This document shows positions 34,291 to 45,508 of a stretch of 64,000 bases of DNA, in pieces. Under the pieces are notes generated by a model. The model was not told where the DNA came from. It worked only from the letters and a program-made list of their open reading frames with translations, and searched no databases. Where the stretch lies: positions 6,434,084-6,498,083 of the forward strand of contig NC_087072.1 in assembly GCF_026151205.1 (NCBI RefSeq), given 5' to 3'. Each line of letters opens with the position of its first letter. Position 1 is the stretch's first letter. The stretch is from Bolinopsis microptera. Its lineage: Eukaryota > Ctenophora > Tentaculata > Lobata > Bolinopsidae. The translations under genes and the position numbers were made by a program.

Positions 34291-35712
34291 CAGGGTGGCC
34301 CATAAGTGACTACCCACACGCAACCTCTTAATAACTCACGTAATTCGTCTCCAAATTGCACCGAAATTTCAGAGATTATAGATATGGGTCAAACTTAGAT
34401 TTCCTGAAAGTTTCGTAAGCCACGCCCAATTACAGTGGGCGTGGCGTGACACTCCCTCTTTTTCACTATTGTCTTCATAAAATAAGAACGCTTTAAGCTA
34501 AGAACTCCAAATTTTTTGCACACATTTGGCTTGATAATTTAAAACCTTTCCCAAAGTTTCAAGTTCATTGTTCAAAATTTGGTTGAGTTATGACCATTTC
34601 AAAATTCATCGGATACGTGATCCGAGCACTCAGTCAGTGATCTCTGCACTCAATCAGTGATCTCGTCACCCAATCTGTTCAAGAGTAAGGCGTTAGCGTG
34701 TATTAATGAGGTTCATTAGGCTTTACCAAACATACTGAGGAGATGACGACCTGATCATGATTAATTGGATACCGATAATGACTTTGCTAGACAGATGGCG
34801 CAACAGATCGTGACCTTTTCAGGAAAATCAGGAATCACGGTCTAAAAGTTGGTGTTTCTTTGTGATCCGATAGGCCCGGTTAGAAAGATCTCGCTTTAGG
34901 ATTCGTTGAAGGGATGTTCTGCTGAGGTCTAAGACAGGAGCTCGTTTTCGGGTGCCAATTTTAGGTGTATCCATCACGTCACCAATAACCATGGTGATGT
35001 TTTCTTCGGTCCTCGCAGTTCGTCTTCTGCCGACTCTTCGCTGATCGTTTGCAGAAAAAGTGAACTTAATCTTGTGATGCATATCAAAGCAGCTTTTCCG
35101 GCAAGGGGATGGTCGGTTGAATTTCATTTGAAATTGTCGTTTAAGCTGAGGGCAGAACTCCCCATTCTCTTTCTTCAGGTAGACAAACAATCGTTGTTCC
35201 GCAGTATAGGGAGGATAGTGAACCATTTTCGATGATTCAATGGATAGTTCATTCCTTTTTATCGATTGTAAGGAACGAACCTGTGACTAGCAGGGCTAAC
35301 AAGCCCTGCAACCAATCAAGCGGTGCATGTGAGCCAAACAGGCCATTAACCAAGTGCAGAGATCACTGACCGAGTGCTCGGATCACGTATCCGATGAATT
35401 TTGAGATGGTCATAACTCAGCTAAATTTTGAACAATGAACTTGAAACTTTGGGAAAGGTTTTAAATTATCAAGCCAAATGTGTGCAAAAAATTTGGAGTT
35501 CTTAGCTTAAAGCGTTCTTATTTTATGAAGACAATAGTGAAAAAGAGGGAGTGTCACGCCACGCCCACTGTAATTGGGCGTGGTTTACGAAACTTTCAGG
35601 AAATCTAAGTTTGACCTATATCTATAATCTCTGAAATTTTTGTGTAATTTGAAGACGAATAACGTGAGTTATTAAAAGGTTGCGTGTGGGTAGTCACTTT
35701 TGGGCCACCCTG
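34291..35712 (-). mobile_element. mariner/IS630-type element with very long inverted repeats
   Basis: The ends are CAGGGTGGCCCA (34291) and TGGGCCACCCTG (ending 35712), flanked by TA on both sides, the mariner-family target. The two terminal inverted repeats extend about 340-400 bp each (34291 to about 34690 and about 35345 to 35712) and are roughly 95% alike. The interior holds only the DNA-binding part of a transposase. It is inserted at the 3' end of an older LINE fragment. Confidence 0.88.
34828..35226 (-). pseudogene. mariner-like transposase, DNA-binding part only
   Basis: A 132-residue frame starts MVHYPPYTAEQRLFVYL, an N-terminal helix-turn-helix like that of mariner-related transposases (the DUF4817 type). 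A GRRRTARTEEN linker follows, with a second helix-turn-helix (RAPVLDLSRTSLQRILKRDL). The frame then stops. The DDE catalytic domain that should continue for about 200 residues is absent from the 140 bp left before the inverted repeat. The element cannot move by itself, but the protein, if expressed, could still bind its ends. Confidence 0.75.
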
Positions 35713-36519
35713 TACCTTTGATATTAACCTTCTTCCTCTTAGCTACCAATGGATTCTCTTTCATATAACTTACATAACTATTCCTATTAGACACAGACAC
35801 ATCTATCCTATCAAAGATGTCATATGAAAGTTCCCAGTGATGACCAAGCTTATTAGCTCGATAACCATGAAGCCGAAAGGCATCTAATCCCCTCTTGAAA
35901 CCAGTAACCGACTCACTAGCTTTCACAAGTGGTGGTAGACTGTTCCAATAGCGCAAGACCCTTTGGGCAAAGAAATCAGTCTCATTTGTGGTGAATCTAT
36001 GAGTCTTTGATCTAGCAGCAACGGTCCTACCAGAACGACCAAATAAATCGGAACCATAACCCACAAAGCCTTCCTGGATCTTGAACATCTCAATGAGATC
36101 TCCACGAACCCTGCGTTCAAGCAGGGTTGTGAGGTTCAGCTTATCCAGTCTCTCTCTGTAAGTCATGAGTCCCAATCCATCAATCATACGGGTGAACGAT
36201 CTTTGAACACCTTCAATTCAAGAATCAGTGACCAGTTTCCATGCCTAGCCATTGGAGCCCATGCCTGTGAACAATACTCTATATGAGGCTTTACTAAAGA
36301 CTTATACAAGCCCAGCATAACGCTTGTTTCCCTCGATATAATATTTCTTGTAAGCCAGGCACTGGTACTATTAGCTTTAGCAATGCACTTTCTCACATGA
36401 CCCTCAAAGTTGAAACTGGTGTTAAAGACAACTCCAAGGTCCTTCTCGCTTACAACACATCTCAAAGGCACACCACCAAACAAGTACTGATTCTTAGGAT
36501 TACAAGAACCAATTTGCAC
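35713..36519 (-). pseudogene. LINE reverse transcriptase C-terminal fragment
   Basis: Minus-strand frames at 36519-36184 and 36187-35715 together read as the C-terminal part of a CR1-like reverse transcriptase: EKDLGVVFNTSFNFEGHV, LYKSLVKPHIEYCSQAWAP, then GLGLMTYRERLDKLNLTTLLERRVRGDLIEMFKI and YWNSLPPLV. An indel near 36205-36212 breaks the frame between the two pieces. The upstream RT core is missing (5' truncation at about 36520). The mariner element interrupts its 3' end at 35713. It belongs to a family different from the LINEs at 30806 and 40964. Confidence 0.85.
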
Positions 36520-36840
36520 CTATGTATGAGAGAAAAAAAAGCATCGGTAAATCGAGGGTTGGCCGTAAATTAAGGTTTTGGTTGTTTACTTTAGGTACGT
36601 TGAGCCCTATTCGGGAAAAGAAAATGACTATTTCCTAGACTAGGTGACACTCGGATTCGAACCCTGAACCGTCAATAATACAGACCGTCAAATTTTTAGA
36701 AGCTATCCTTTAATTGAATAAAAAGTCGTTGTTTCACCTATTGAAGACAAATAATCCTTCTCATTGATATATACACCTTTAACCACTTGGATAAACAGTT
36801 GTTTGAATTTAAGTTTTTCAAATGTGTCCTTCAACCTGAT
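36520..36840. other. Spacer, no gene
   Basis: No exon, repeat structure or RNA gene could be supported. The word GGTTCGAATCC on the minus strand at about 36653-36663 resembles a tRNA T-loop, but no cloverleaf forms around it. Confidence 0.4.
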
Positions 36841-36859
36841 CCCTGAGGAGAATAGCTAC

Positions 36860-37147
36860 GAGAGATAGACAACATTAGAGACACAATGGCCAACATCCTG
36901 CGTGAGGTATGACAATTGAACCCCAGCTGCTGAAAGTAAACGAGGGTAACTGTCTCAACGCCAAGACCATAACAGGCGACCAAGCTCGGCTTGACGTATC
37001 TGCTAGAGGAGTTTGGACTCCATTTGATATAAAAACTTTACTTGAGATTAGGGTATCACACCCAATTGTTTATCAAACAGGACAAAGACTTTTCAAGAAG
37101 TTTACGAAATGAATGACAACGAGATTAGATTAGATTAGATTAGATTA
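36860..37147 (+). pseudogene. 3' remnant of a retroelement with a (GATTA)n tail
   Basis: A short frame (to the stop at 37112) contains QARLDVSARGVWTPFDIKTLLEIRVSHP, which resembles the C-terminal domain found after reverse transcriptase in several cnidarian-type retroelements, where RLDVxARGxW and FFDVRVxxP are recurrent. It ends in a premature stop and is followed by a GATTA pentamer array (about 37125-37147), a plausible 3' tail. Everything upstream is missing. Confidence 0.5.
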
Positions 37148-37149
37148 AG

Positions 37150-38720
37150 AATAATGACATAAACATCATCACCAGTTTTAAATATTCTTCCTGATTTCCT
37201 CATTATCAGAACTGTGAACATTTCACAGCCTTCGTCATTAAAAAACAAACAAATTCTATAACTAACATAATTGTCATAATTTATTTACATATAAAAAAGT
37301 TTAAAAAGAGAAGAAGTATGGGTACTTAGAGAAAGTGTTGAAAGTGGAGTAGGCTACCTTCACCCCGGCTGTATTCCTCACATCTGGGGAAATATCTAAA
37401 GGGTGTAAGCAGGTTGTCAACAGAGTAACAGACCAAAGACCTCATAGCAAGAAAAAGGAAAGAAATACTACGACGTAGTAAGGCATGTGAGAACGAGGAC
37501 AAGATTTACAATGTTAAGCACAACTCTTATTACTGGGCCGCGCTCAGCCTGTCATTCCGCCAAATCTTTATTTATCTATTATGTTAATGAACATAATAGC
37601 CTGGGGTCCTCAGGTAAAACTCTTATTGCTCCTGTCATACGTTGTATGACCCGCCGCGCACGAGTGCGCGGCTCCCCTGTATCGTAAGAACGATAAAGGG
37701 GTGGAACGACCGTGGGGGTCACGACGTGATACAATATTGCTTTACGAGGGTACAAAGGAAAAAGGTGAACACTCAACATCAATTCAGCAATGGTGATTAT
37801 TTATGAAATTAAAAACTACCAAACTTTGATAGAATGTTTGACCAAATAATGCGATGTTCTATCAACAATTAAATAAAAATGAAAATAATTATTGTTTATC
37901 CAGCTTAATATTTGGTTTAAAGTCCTTTGTAGCGCGATACGCAACTAGGCTACGCCACGCATTTAGAATAAGGATCCGGCAGAATGACAAGTTGACTGGC
38001 TGAGCGCCGCCGCGCCCAGTAAGATGCAAATTATTTCACAGTCGCAACCTTCGAAATTATTTTAAAAGGGCCCCCGACAGTTGAAACCAAGTTGGATCGA
38101 TGCATCTTTGGACGCTGATTCCAAATCACCCCTCATAAAATAAAGTTAAAACCCTCACCTGGCGAGATAGTCATGGCGAAGATTTGTTTCGATCACGTGA
38201 TACGACTGTATAAGGAAGACAGTATAATTTTTCGTTAGGGTTAATGGTTAGTTTTAGCAAATGCTTTTGTGAGGAGATAATGGGCTCGACGGCAAGTGCT
38301 ACGAAGTTGCGCGCGCCGGGCCAGATCATTAACAATGGTCAAAGTTAGGATTGAATTAAAATTTCAGATTGTAGGGTTAATTAATTTTCGAATAATCATT
38401 CAGGACGTACCTCTGTGTGAACGTGTTAAAAAATTTACGTGACGGTTGGAGGACTTTTTCCTTTTGCGCGCTGCACAAACTATCGTTTTTACTTCGCATT
38501 GACGAGATCGTTGCTTTTTTACTCGCAGGGCAACGATCTGGAAGGGTTGACATCGTCCATCAAACGTGACAGTTAAGTGTTGCTCTAGCCAGAGCCCTCT
38601 TGCTTGTATTGCAGTAGTGCGCGTCACGCAGTACGCGTATACACATGGCTATGTGAAAGTCAAGTGTAGAGCTAGCGATTTATCAAATCATCCATTAAGA
38701 AAATAATGGTTTTGGGCAGT
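37150..38720. other. Gene-free region with dispersed-repeat copies
   Basis: Sequences at 37483-37535 and 37620-37740 are inverted copies of segments near 3063-3115 and 665-800. The stretch 38585-38660 is a direct copy of 1610-1730. The palindrome GCGCACGAGTGCGC lies at about 37656-37670. CpG-rich words (GCGCCGCCGCGCCC at 38006) occur in the middle. These are pieces of an interspersed family rather than a gene. Confidence 0.5.
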
Positions 38721-39592
38721 TTCACTATAAGTTACATATAAACATGTCCAAGTGCTGCTACATACACTTCAAACCCAACATGGCAGGTTCTAAGTCAGAG
38801 ATTTTATCACACCCTGAACCTGTACTAACTGTAGACAACTATCCAATCAAAAAGGTTTCATCCGCAAAATTTCTGGGTGTTATAATTGACGAGAACCTAT
38901 CATGGGAAGATCACATTAAAGCTCTTAAGCGAACCCTAAATCATTCCACATCCACTTTATGTAGACTTCGCTGCTCCCTTCCAGAATTTCTACATCAACA
39001 ATTATATTATGCTCTGTTCGAATCACATCTTTCCTACTGTATATCTGTATGGGGTGGGGCAGCTAAGCAACGTATAAGCTCAATATTTACTGCTCAGAAG
39101 TACTGTCTCAGAGTACTATTTGGTGATAGGCTGGCGTACCTTGATAAGTTTAAGACTTGTGCACGTACTAGGCCTATAGGACACCAGAAACTTGACCAAA
39201 AATTTTTCATAAAAGAACACACCAAACCGATATTCAAGCATAATAATATTCTAGCTATACAAAATCTCTATACATACCACAGTTACCTCGAGCTCTACAA
39301 GATAATGAAATTCCGTGCTCCAATATCCCTATATGAGGGTTACACATGTTCGTCGAGGAAACCCTGCCTTCTTATCTGTCAGGTAGACCCACCTGACAAC
39401 CACAACACTAGGTCAACCAAAATTTTTAACATTTTAACCCCAAAGTTCAGAATGACTGACTTTACTACTAGTGTAATGTGCTTGCGAGGAAAACTTAAAA
39501 GTGCGCTATTAGCCAATCAGCATAACCACGCCCTGCTTGATTGGACCGTGAAAGATTTTGACTGCACAAATATTATTTTCCAAACATTATAA
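38721..39592 (+). pseudogene. 5'-truncated LINE reverse transcriptase fragment
   Basis: The frame reads KLHINMSKCCYIHFKP, KFLGVIIDENLSWEDHIK, LYYALFESHLSYCISVWGGAAK, then QKYCLRVLFGDR and HNTRSTKIFN, ending at the stop 39592. It corresponds to the RT thumb and C-terminal region of the same LINE family as the minus-strand element at 40964-46621 (for example CCYIHFKP, KFLGVIIDxxLxWxxHI, CARTR). It has no RT core and no internal stop. This is a dead-on-arrival copy truncated at its 5' end. Confidence 0.88.
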
Positions 39593-40963
39593 CTGGCTGT
39601 TCCCACACATCTCAATTAAATTCCTCTAGGCTACTGTTTTCCAAGTCTTGTCCTGTGAGTAAAGAATGTGTGAGAAGGTATTAATAAAATAAATTTATAT
39701 TTTTTGAATTTTTAAATCTAATCTGAGAATGAAGTATAAAGAAATTTTTAATTAGCACTGTATAGTTTAAGATATTTATAGCTTATTATAGAGAAACAAA
39801 TTTTAGAGAAACAAATTTGAATTTTGATCTTTATTACAGATTAAACATATCATATATAACCATAAAAGCCGCGCGTCGGCTGATTGCTTCAACTTGGATT
39901 GGTAGTAATTTCAGTTTACAGAAGCTGAAGGACGGCAGCTCAAAAGCCCCAGTGAACCATCGGAAAGATCAAGGACTCGAGTGCCAATAGTGGCTTTTTC
40001 GAACCCATTTTCGCCGATTTGCTGTGGCCCAGATGAGCCGCGCCCTGCTGCTTAACGGCACATGGTGGTTTTTGTTTAAATACTTATTTAAATTTAAGCG
40101 ATAATTCATTTGGTGGTTTACAGTTTTTGAATCATGTTCATCATTTATTTTTCGTTCAATTATCACGTTTTTACAATTCAGTCATACCATGCATAGTCAA
40201 CATTGTTGAGGCAACCAGCTTCCGCAGTTCAATAATTGGAGACCGAAAAATATAAATTGATCGAAATTTACAATTCATCGTTATCAAATATAGTCAATAA
40301 TATTCTTGATTCCATTTAGTACATAATAAGTTGGTTTTATTCTCTTGCAACACTACTGCACAACAAAAACTGCGCCTGTCCACCAGCAACAGCGCAGTCA
40401 TAGGTGTGCAGCCAAAGCTAGGCCACACACCCATGGCCGCGCCGGTTAAACAACTCTATATTCAATCGTTATATTAGGAAATTTTAGTTAATTCTTTGAT
40501 CACTCTTCAGTGCAGGTGGGCAGGCGCCCCGCATAGTTGGCTTTCCAAATTTACAGTCTCAAGAAAGCCGATACGGTAATCGAGTCCCGGAGCAGAACAC
40601 ACATTTAGAAAATTGAAAAATTAAAATTAAAATTAAAATAACAAATTAGAAATTAAAAATTAAAAATTACATGACTACGAGAGTCCAGACAGGCGACAAA
40701 CACACAAACCGGACGAAGAGAGGACCCACTGCTGAATTCGACATATAATGAATTGTTGAAAACATAATGATTCCTACACTAATATGATCTTGAGGCATGC
40801 CCTGCATGTACTGTGCGAGTACATTGTAAATAATATCTGATAAGATGGGCCAAAAATAGCGGCACAGCGCGCAAAATGCGCGGCGTGACCGCCGAAATTT
40901 TATACTTTAGACATTAACATTTCAATCGGCTTTAGCGCTCAGCATATCTTCATTGAGTAGACA
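39593..40963. other. Intergenic and LINE 3' flank, low complexity
   Basis: No gene was found. A low-complexity AATTAAA-type run lies at about 40612-40668. The last 100 bases or so are probably the 3' untranslated end of the minus-strand LINE that follows. Confidence 0.45.
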
Positions 40964-42581
40964 TTAGAATTTCAGTTCGTTGGGATCGAAGTTCAGTTCA
41001 CACCAATCTATTTCGTCGTACCTGGACTGCATGCCGAGTAACTCCTTTTTTATTGTGGATTTCACAAGGTTCGTTGATGTAGAGAAGTTGATATTGCTAG
41101 CAGTGTTTCTACAATCGTTCCACATTTTTGTCGATTGATATATGAAGGAGGTGGATGGGGTTGGAGTGATGAATCGATCAGCACGTCTTGATGATCTGTT
41201 AAATAGATTTAGGAGTGGGACTGGGGATTCTAATTTATTGATTTTGAACATTTCCAATAAACATGTGTGTTTGAACAAACTGTGTATGGTTAGTAAACCA
41301 TTTTTCTTAAATAGCGGTTTTGTGTGCTGTTTTTCATAGAAGTCGCTTCCTAATTTTTGCTTGTCTTTACTTCGTGTTCTAGCACAAGTTCTAAACTTTT
41401 CTAAGTACGCCTCTCGGTTACCAAATAGTATTCTAACACATTTCTTCTGAGTGATAAATATTGGTTCAAGCCTGTTGTTACTAAGGCCACCCCATACTGA
41501 TATCCCAAATCGCAAGTGTGATTCAAATAGTGTGTAGTACAGTTCTTTGTAGAGTTTTTCTGGAATAATGTGCCGTATTCTACAAATTTTCCCACTTTCA
41601 CATTTCAGCTTTGTGTTGAGCGACCGTATATGAGCATCCCATTTAAGCTGATCATCAATAATAACACCAAGAAACTTCACCTTTTTGACTTGCTTTATTA
41701 CTACATTGTTTAGAGTAAGTACGTGTTCTTCTTCATTATGTTCTACCTTGCTTTTTCTATTCGTTGGTTTAAAGTGAATGTAACAGCATTTCTTAATGTT
41801 AATATGCAGGAGATTACATTTCATATACAGTTGTACCAGTTTGAGAATTTGGTTTGCTCGTTCATATAACTTTATCTTACATTCATCCGCGACAAATATA
41901 TTTGTATTGTCAGCAAATAGAATGAACTTGCCTAGTTCAGTTGCCCTATATAGGTCGTTGATATAAATAATAAATAGTAACGGACCAAGACAAGATCCCT
42001 GGGGTACTCCAAAGAGAACTGGAAGCTTGTCAGACTCTTCTCCTAGGACCGAGACGTATTGATATCTATTAGAGAGATAACTAGCAATGAGTTTGTTGGC
42101 ATTGCCTCGAATTCCGTAATTATCTAGCTTACTCAGTAATTTGTCAGCTGAGATGGTATCGAATGCTTTGCTTAGATCAATGAATATTCCGAGCACGTGC
42201 TGCTTTTTATTAAGGCATGATTCTATATAATTCACTGAGAAATTCAGGGCATGACTAGTAGAGTGATTTTTACGGAATCCATACTGATTTTCATAGATCA
42301 TATTTTGTGACTGGAAAAAGCTGTATAGCCTACTATATATAATTTTCTCGAATAACTTACCAAATACGGCTAAGGTAGAGACTGGTCTATAGTTTTCAAG
42401 TAATTCTTCATTTTCTTTCTTGTATATGGGACTGATCCTGCCAATCTTTAAATCGTCCGGGAATATTCCCTCCTTCAAACATTCATTGTATAGTACAGAT
42501 AATAGGGGGGCGATAATTCTGGATGACGCTTTTACAACATGTATTGGGATATCAGACGATTTGCCATTTTTCAATTCTGAT
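40964..42581 (-). pseudogene. LINE ORF2, reverse transcriptase half
   Basis: From the hAT junction the frame continues ELKNGKSSDIPIHVVK into the RT: LKIGRISPIYKK, NYRPVSTL, YGFRKNHST, FIDLSKAFDT (Asp133 of the downstream frame), GVPQGSCLGPLLF and FADNTNIF, then thumb and tail to the stop at 40964. The catalytic FADD box reads FADN at residues 220-223, a single G-to-A change that removes the second metal-binding Asp. The reading frame is otherwise open for 536 codons. Confidence 0.9.
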
Positions 42582-43754
42582 TAGGGTTTGCAATCGATAA
42601 TATCGGCGATAAAATTATAGGCGATAATTCGAAGTAAAATCGTTATCGGTTATCGGCGATAATTTCTGACCGATAAACCGATAATTTCAGAAATTTCTTT
42701 TCAAAAATAATTTCGGAATTTTCGAGACTTTACAGCTAACTCGCAGATTCTTACCTCCCATTTTCACTAGATTGATCATAAGATATGTGTGAAACTGATC
42801 AAAACATCTGAATTTGCTACTTAAGTACTTAAATCAGCAAGATTTGCAATGTTATCTTATCACTGTTGATTGGTGAAACAAGGTATGTACTATGTAAAAG
42901 TATTCATATTTCATGGGATAGTTGCATATTTGAATTCAACGGAGTTACAACCGTATAAGGTAATAATTTGAACCCGACACAGTACACACCATAACAAAAC
43001 AATACACTCCTGCACACTCCACACTCCACGCCCCTCCCCTGAGAAATGCCGATGATTAACTTGCCTGGGTCGCTCATTTGCTTAAATCGTTGATTGATTA
43101 CGTTACACGTATCAGTTGTTATCTGTTTTCTGTTGTGTCTCGGAAAACTAGTTAATCTTGATATGTCAACCAACGAGATCTGGAAACATTTCACAAAAGA
43201 GGGGGACAACGTGGCCTGCATGCAATGTGACAAGTCTTTTCTCAGCACAACAGCCAAAAGGTCTTACACTAGTCTTTGGTACCACTTGAGAGTTAAACAC
43301 GGTATAGAAAACGCAGCTGCTAATAATGATAAATCTTCGGCATCCCCCAAAGTCAAGCGACCAAAAAATCAGTCCCTAATAGTATCTTACATCGAAAAGA
43401 AAACTCAAGCCGAAATGTATAGCTGTTTAGCGGCTGTGGAGTTCCACTTTGTGTAAGATTGTTATTGTCACTGACTGTTCACTGTAAAGTATATCGGATC
43501 TTCACTTTCAATTAATTGACTATTTTGAAATTACGCGTTTACAATTTGTGTACGATATCTCGGGAATTCATGACACTCAATCACGGAAGTTATAAATCAT
43601 GAACGTATGATTAATTAAGCCACTGAATCGATGGAAAATAAGCTGATTGTTCTGACCAAATTTTATCGCCGATAATTATCGTTATCGCCGATAATTGAAA
43701 AATTATTATCGGTTATCGGCGATAAAAAATGTTGGACCGATAATGCAAACCCTA
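42582..43754 (+). mobile_element. hAT-family transposon, non-autonomous, with BED finger remnant
   Basis: The termini are TAGGGTTTGCA and TGCAAACCCTA, flanked by the exact 8-bp duplication ATTCTGAT (42574-42581 and 43755-43762). The subterminal regions are packed with ATCGGCGATAA/TTATCGCCGAT motifs in both orientations, probable transposase binding sites. The 8-bp duplication and the BED finger are hAT hallmarks. The catalytic region is missing (1.17 kb in total). Confidence 0.92.
43163..43456 (+). pseudogene. BED-type zinc finger of a hAT transposase
   Basis: From Met at 43163 the product starts MSTNEIWKHFTKEGDNVACMQCDKSF and continues TSLWYHLRVKHG: aromatic lead, C-x2-C, then H-x4-H, a BED finger that binds transposon ends. 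Sequence after the finger is basic and ends at 43456, about 97 residues in. The RNase H-like DDE domain and the hATC dimerisation region are absent. The frame extends upstream to 43094, but that part looks non-coding. Confidence 0.8.
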
Positions 43755-43762
43755 ATTCTGAT

Positions 43763-45502
43763 ATTATTTTACATACTTCATCGATTGTACAATCATGCAT
43801 GTAAATACTGGTCGTGTTGGATTTTGGTAGGTAGTCATAGATACTGGGGATGCCATTAATTAATAGTTCGCCGATTTCATTGTATGCCTCGTTAAGATTA
43901 GAAGCTAGGGAGACAAAGTACTTATTAAACTCATTAGCTATTACCCTACGATTAGTAATTTTTTCATTATTGATAGTAAATAGAGGTTTGGTTTGTCGTT
44001 TTCGTTTACCCCGTATTTGGTTAATTAATTCCCACGTCTTTTTACTGTTTCCGTGCAACTCTGCAAATTTTCCACCATAGAACTTAGATTGAGCATTGCG
44101 GCGATCTTTTTTGACCTTCCGCCTGCAGTCACTGTATTTTTTATACTTGTCACGTTTTGAGCAACATATTGGGCATTGGCATGTCCCCCCTTTATTTTCA
44201 ATTTCCCCAAATTTACATTTAACTTTTCTGACCTTTACCCATTTATCGTAAAGTTCGTGCTGATATGAAATTTTGCCCACAAGGTCTGGTGTAATCCATG
44301 GGTTGTTCAGTGCTGTTCTTTTAGAGCATTTAGGGGTTTCTAACTTACAAGTTCTATCTATACAGTCCTTAAATATGTCGTGAAATGTTGTAAAATTGTC
44401 GATAACATTATTATTGAGATCATGTTCCAGAGTCTGTAAAAAAGCTTTTACATTCGGTTTGTTGTAATCATAATACTGTTTGTATTTCAGGTCAATTCTG
44501 CTAGAGTCCAAGTTTCTATCAAAGATTTGGAAGATGGGTGAGTGGTGTGATATACGGTCAGTCAGTATTCCAGAAGCTACTATACTCTCTACGTCGTTAG
44601 TTATTATGTTATCAATACAGGATGCTTTGCAGCCTGGTTTCTCATGTGTTGCTAACGAAATTAGGGGGAAAAATCCTTTACTTAATAGTATTTCTTCATA
44701 GCGTTGTACGATTGTGCTATTCTTATCGTGTAAATCAATGTTAAAATCACCCGCTAGGTAACTACACTTGGGGAGACTGTCAAGGATGTCAGAGAGTTCA
44801 GATAGTGCAACATTGACATTACCACTTGGAGGACGGTACATTACACCAACTGTTACTGGGGAAGTTGTACTACTTACGGCCACAAAAAGAGTTTCTAAAT
44901 GTTCAGTGATATGGGATACATTGCCGTTTACTCTGGCACTAAGAGTGTCACAAACATAGAGAGCCACTCCAGTGCCCTTTTTTTATCTGGTATTGTGTTT
45001 TGGTAGAAACTGTTGTATCCAGTTAATTGATACAAACTGCTGGATTCAGGACCTTCATTTGTTTCCGCTAAGGCTATGATCGAGAATTTCTTGGTGAGCC
45101 TATGGGATTCAATAGCGAAAGTGTCGAAATTTGACTTATTGCCGTCGATGTTTTGGAAGAGAAGCGATGAAAATTCATTCATTTGATTATCTAGTGCTTT
45201 GTTGAATTCCTTGACATTGTACGATACGCAGTTATTTAGTATTTGATCTACTTTTATGATAGTGTCATCCACTTCACTACTTTCAATATCACTTAAATTA
45301 GTGCATGCAAGTCGAAATGGATTGTAACGAATAACTGCTAAATGTACGCACTTGGGACAGTAAAAATCGTCAGATAATGTGTCATTGTTAATGGATTTGG
45401 TATAGCACTTATGGTGCATTGGGCAGTCGCATTCACAGCATTCAACAATGAATTGTCCTACGTTAATGAACTTCGCACAGACTAGGCATACCTCTTTACT
45501 CA
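43763..45502 (-). pseudogene. LINE ORF2, PHD-like finger and endonuclease half
   Basis: Two minus-strand frames make up this part. The first (about 45502-44985) has a Cys/His finger, CLVCAKF, CCECDCPMHHKCY, YCPKC, then the endonuclease start LFQNIDGNKSNFD and IIALAETNEG. The second (44970-43763) continues VALYVCDTL, VGVMYRPPSG, AGDFNIDLHD, SCIDNII and ISHHSPI, then a long linker with a CPICCSKRDKYKK knuckle and the sequence leading to the RT. The frames are offset at a run of seven A residues on the minus strand (44980-44986). One more base would join them, so this is a homopolymer deletion or a sequencing error. It joins the RT half across the hAT insertion. Confidence 0.85.
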
Positions 45503-45508
45503 GGGGAG

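Noticed and set aside
36620-36720. tRNA gene on the minus strand suggested by GGTTCGAATCC
   Set aside because: No acceptor stem, D-arm or A-box at the right distance; only the T-loop word matches.
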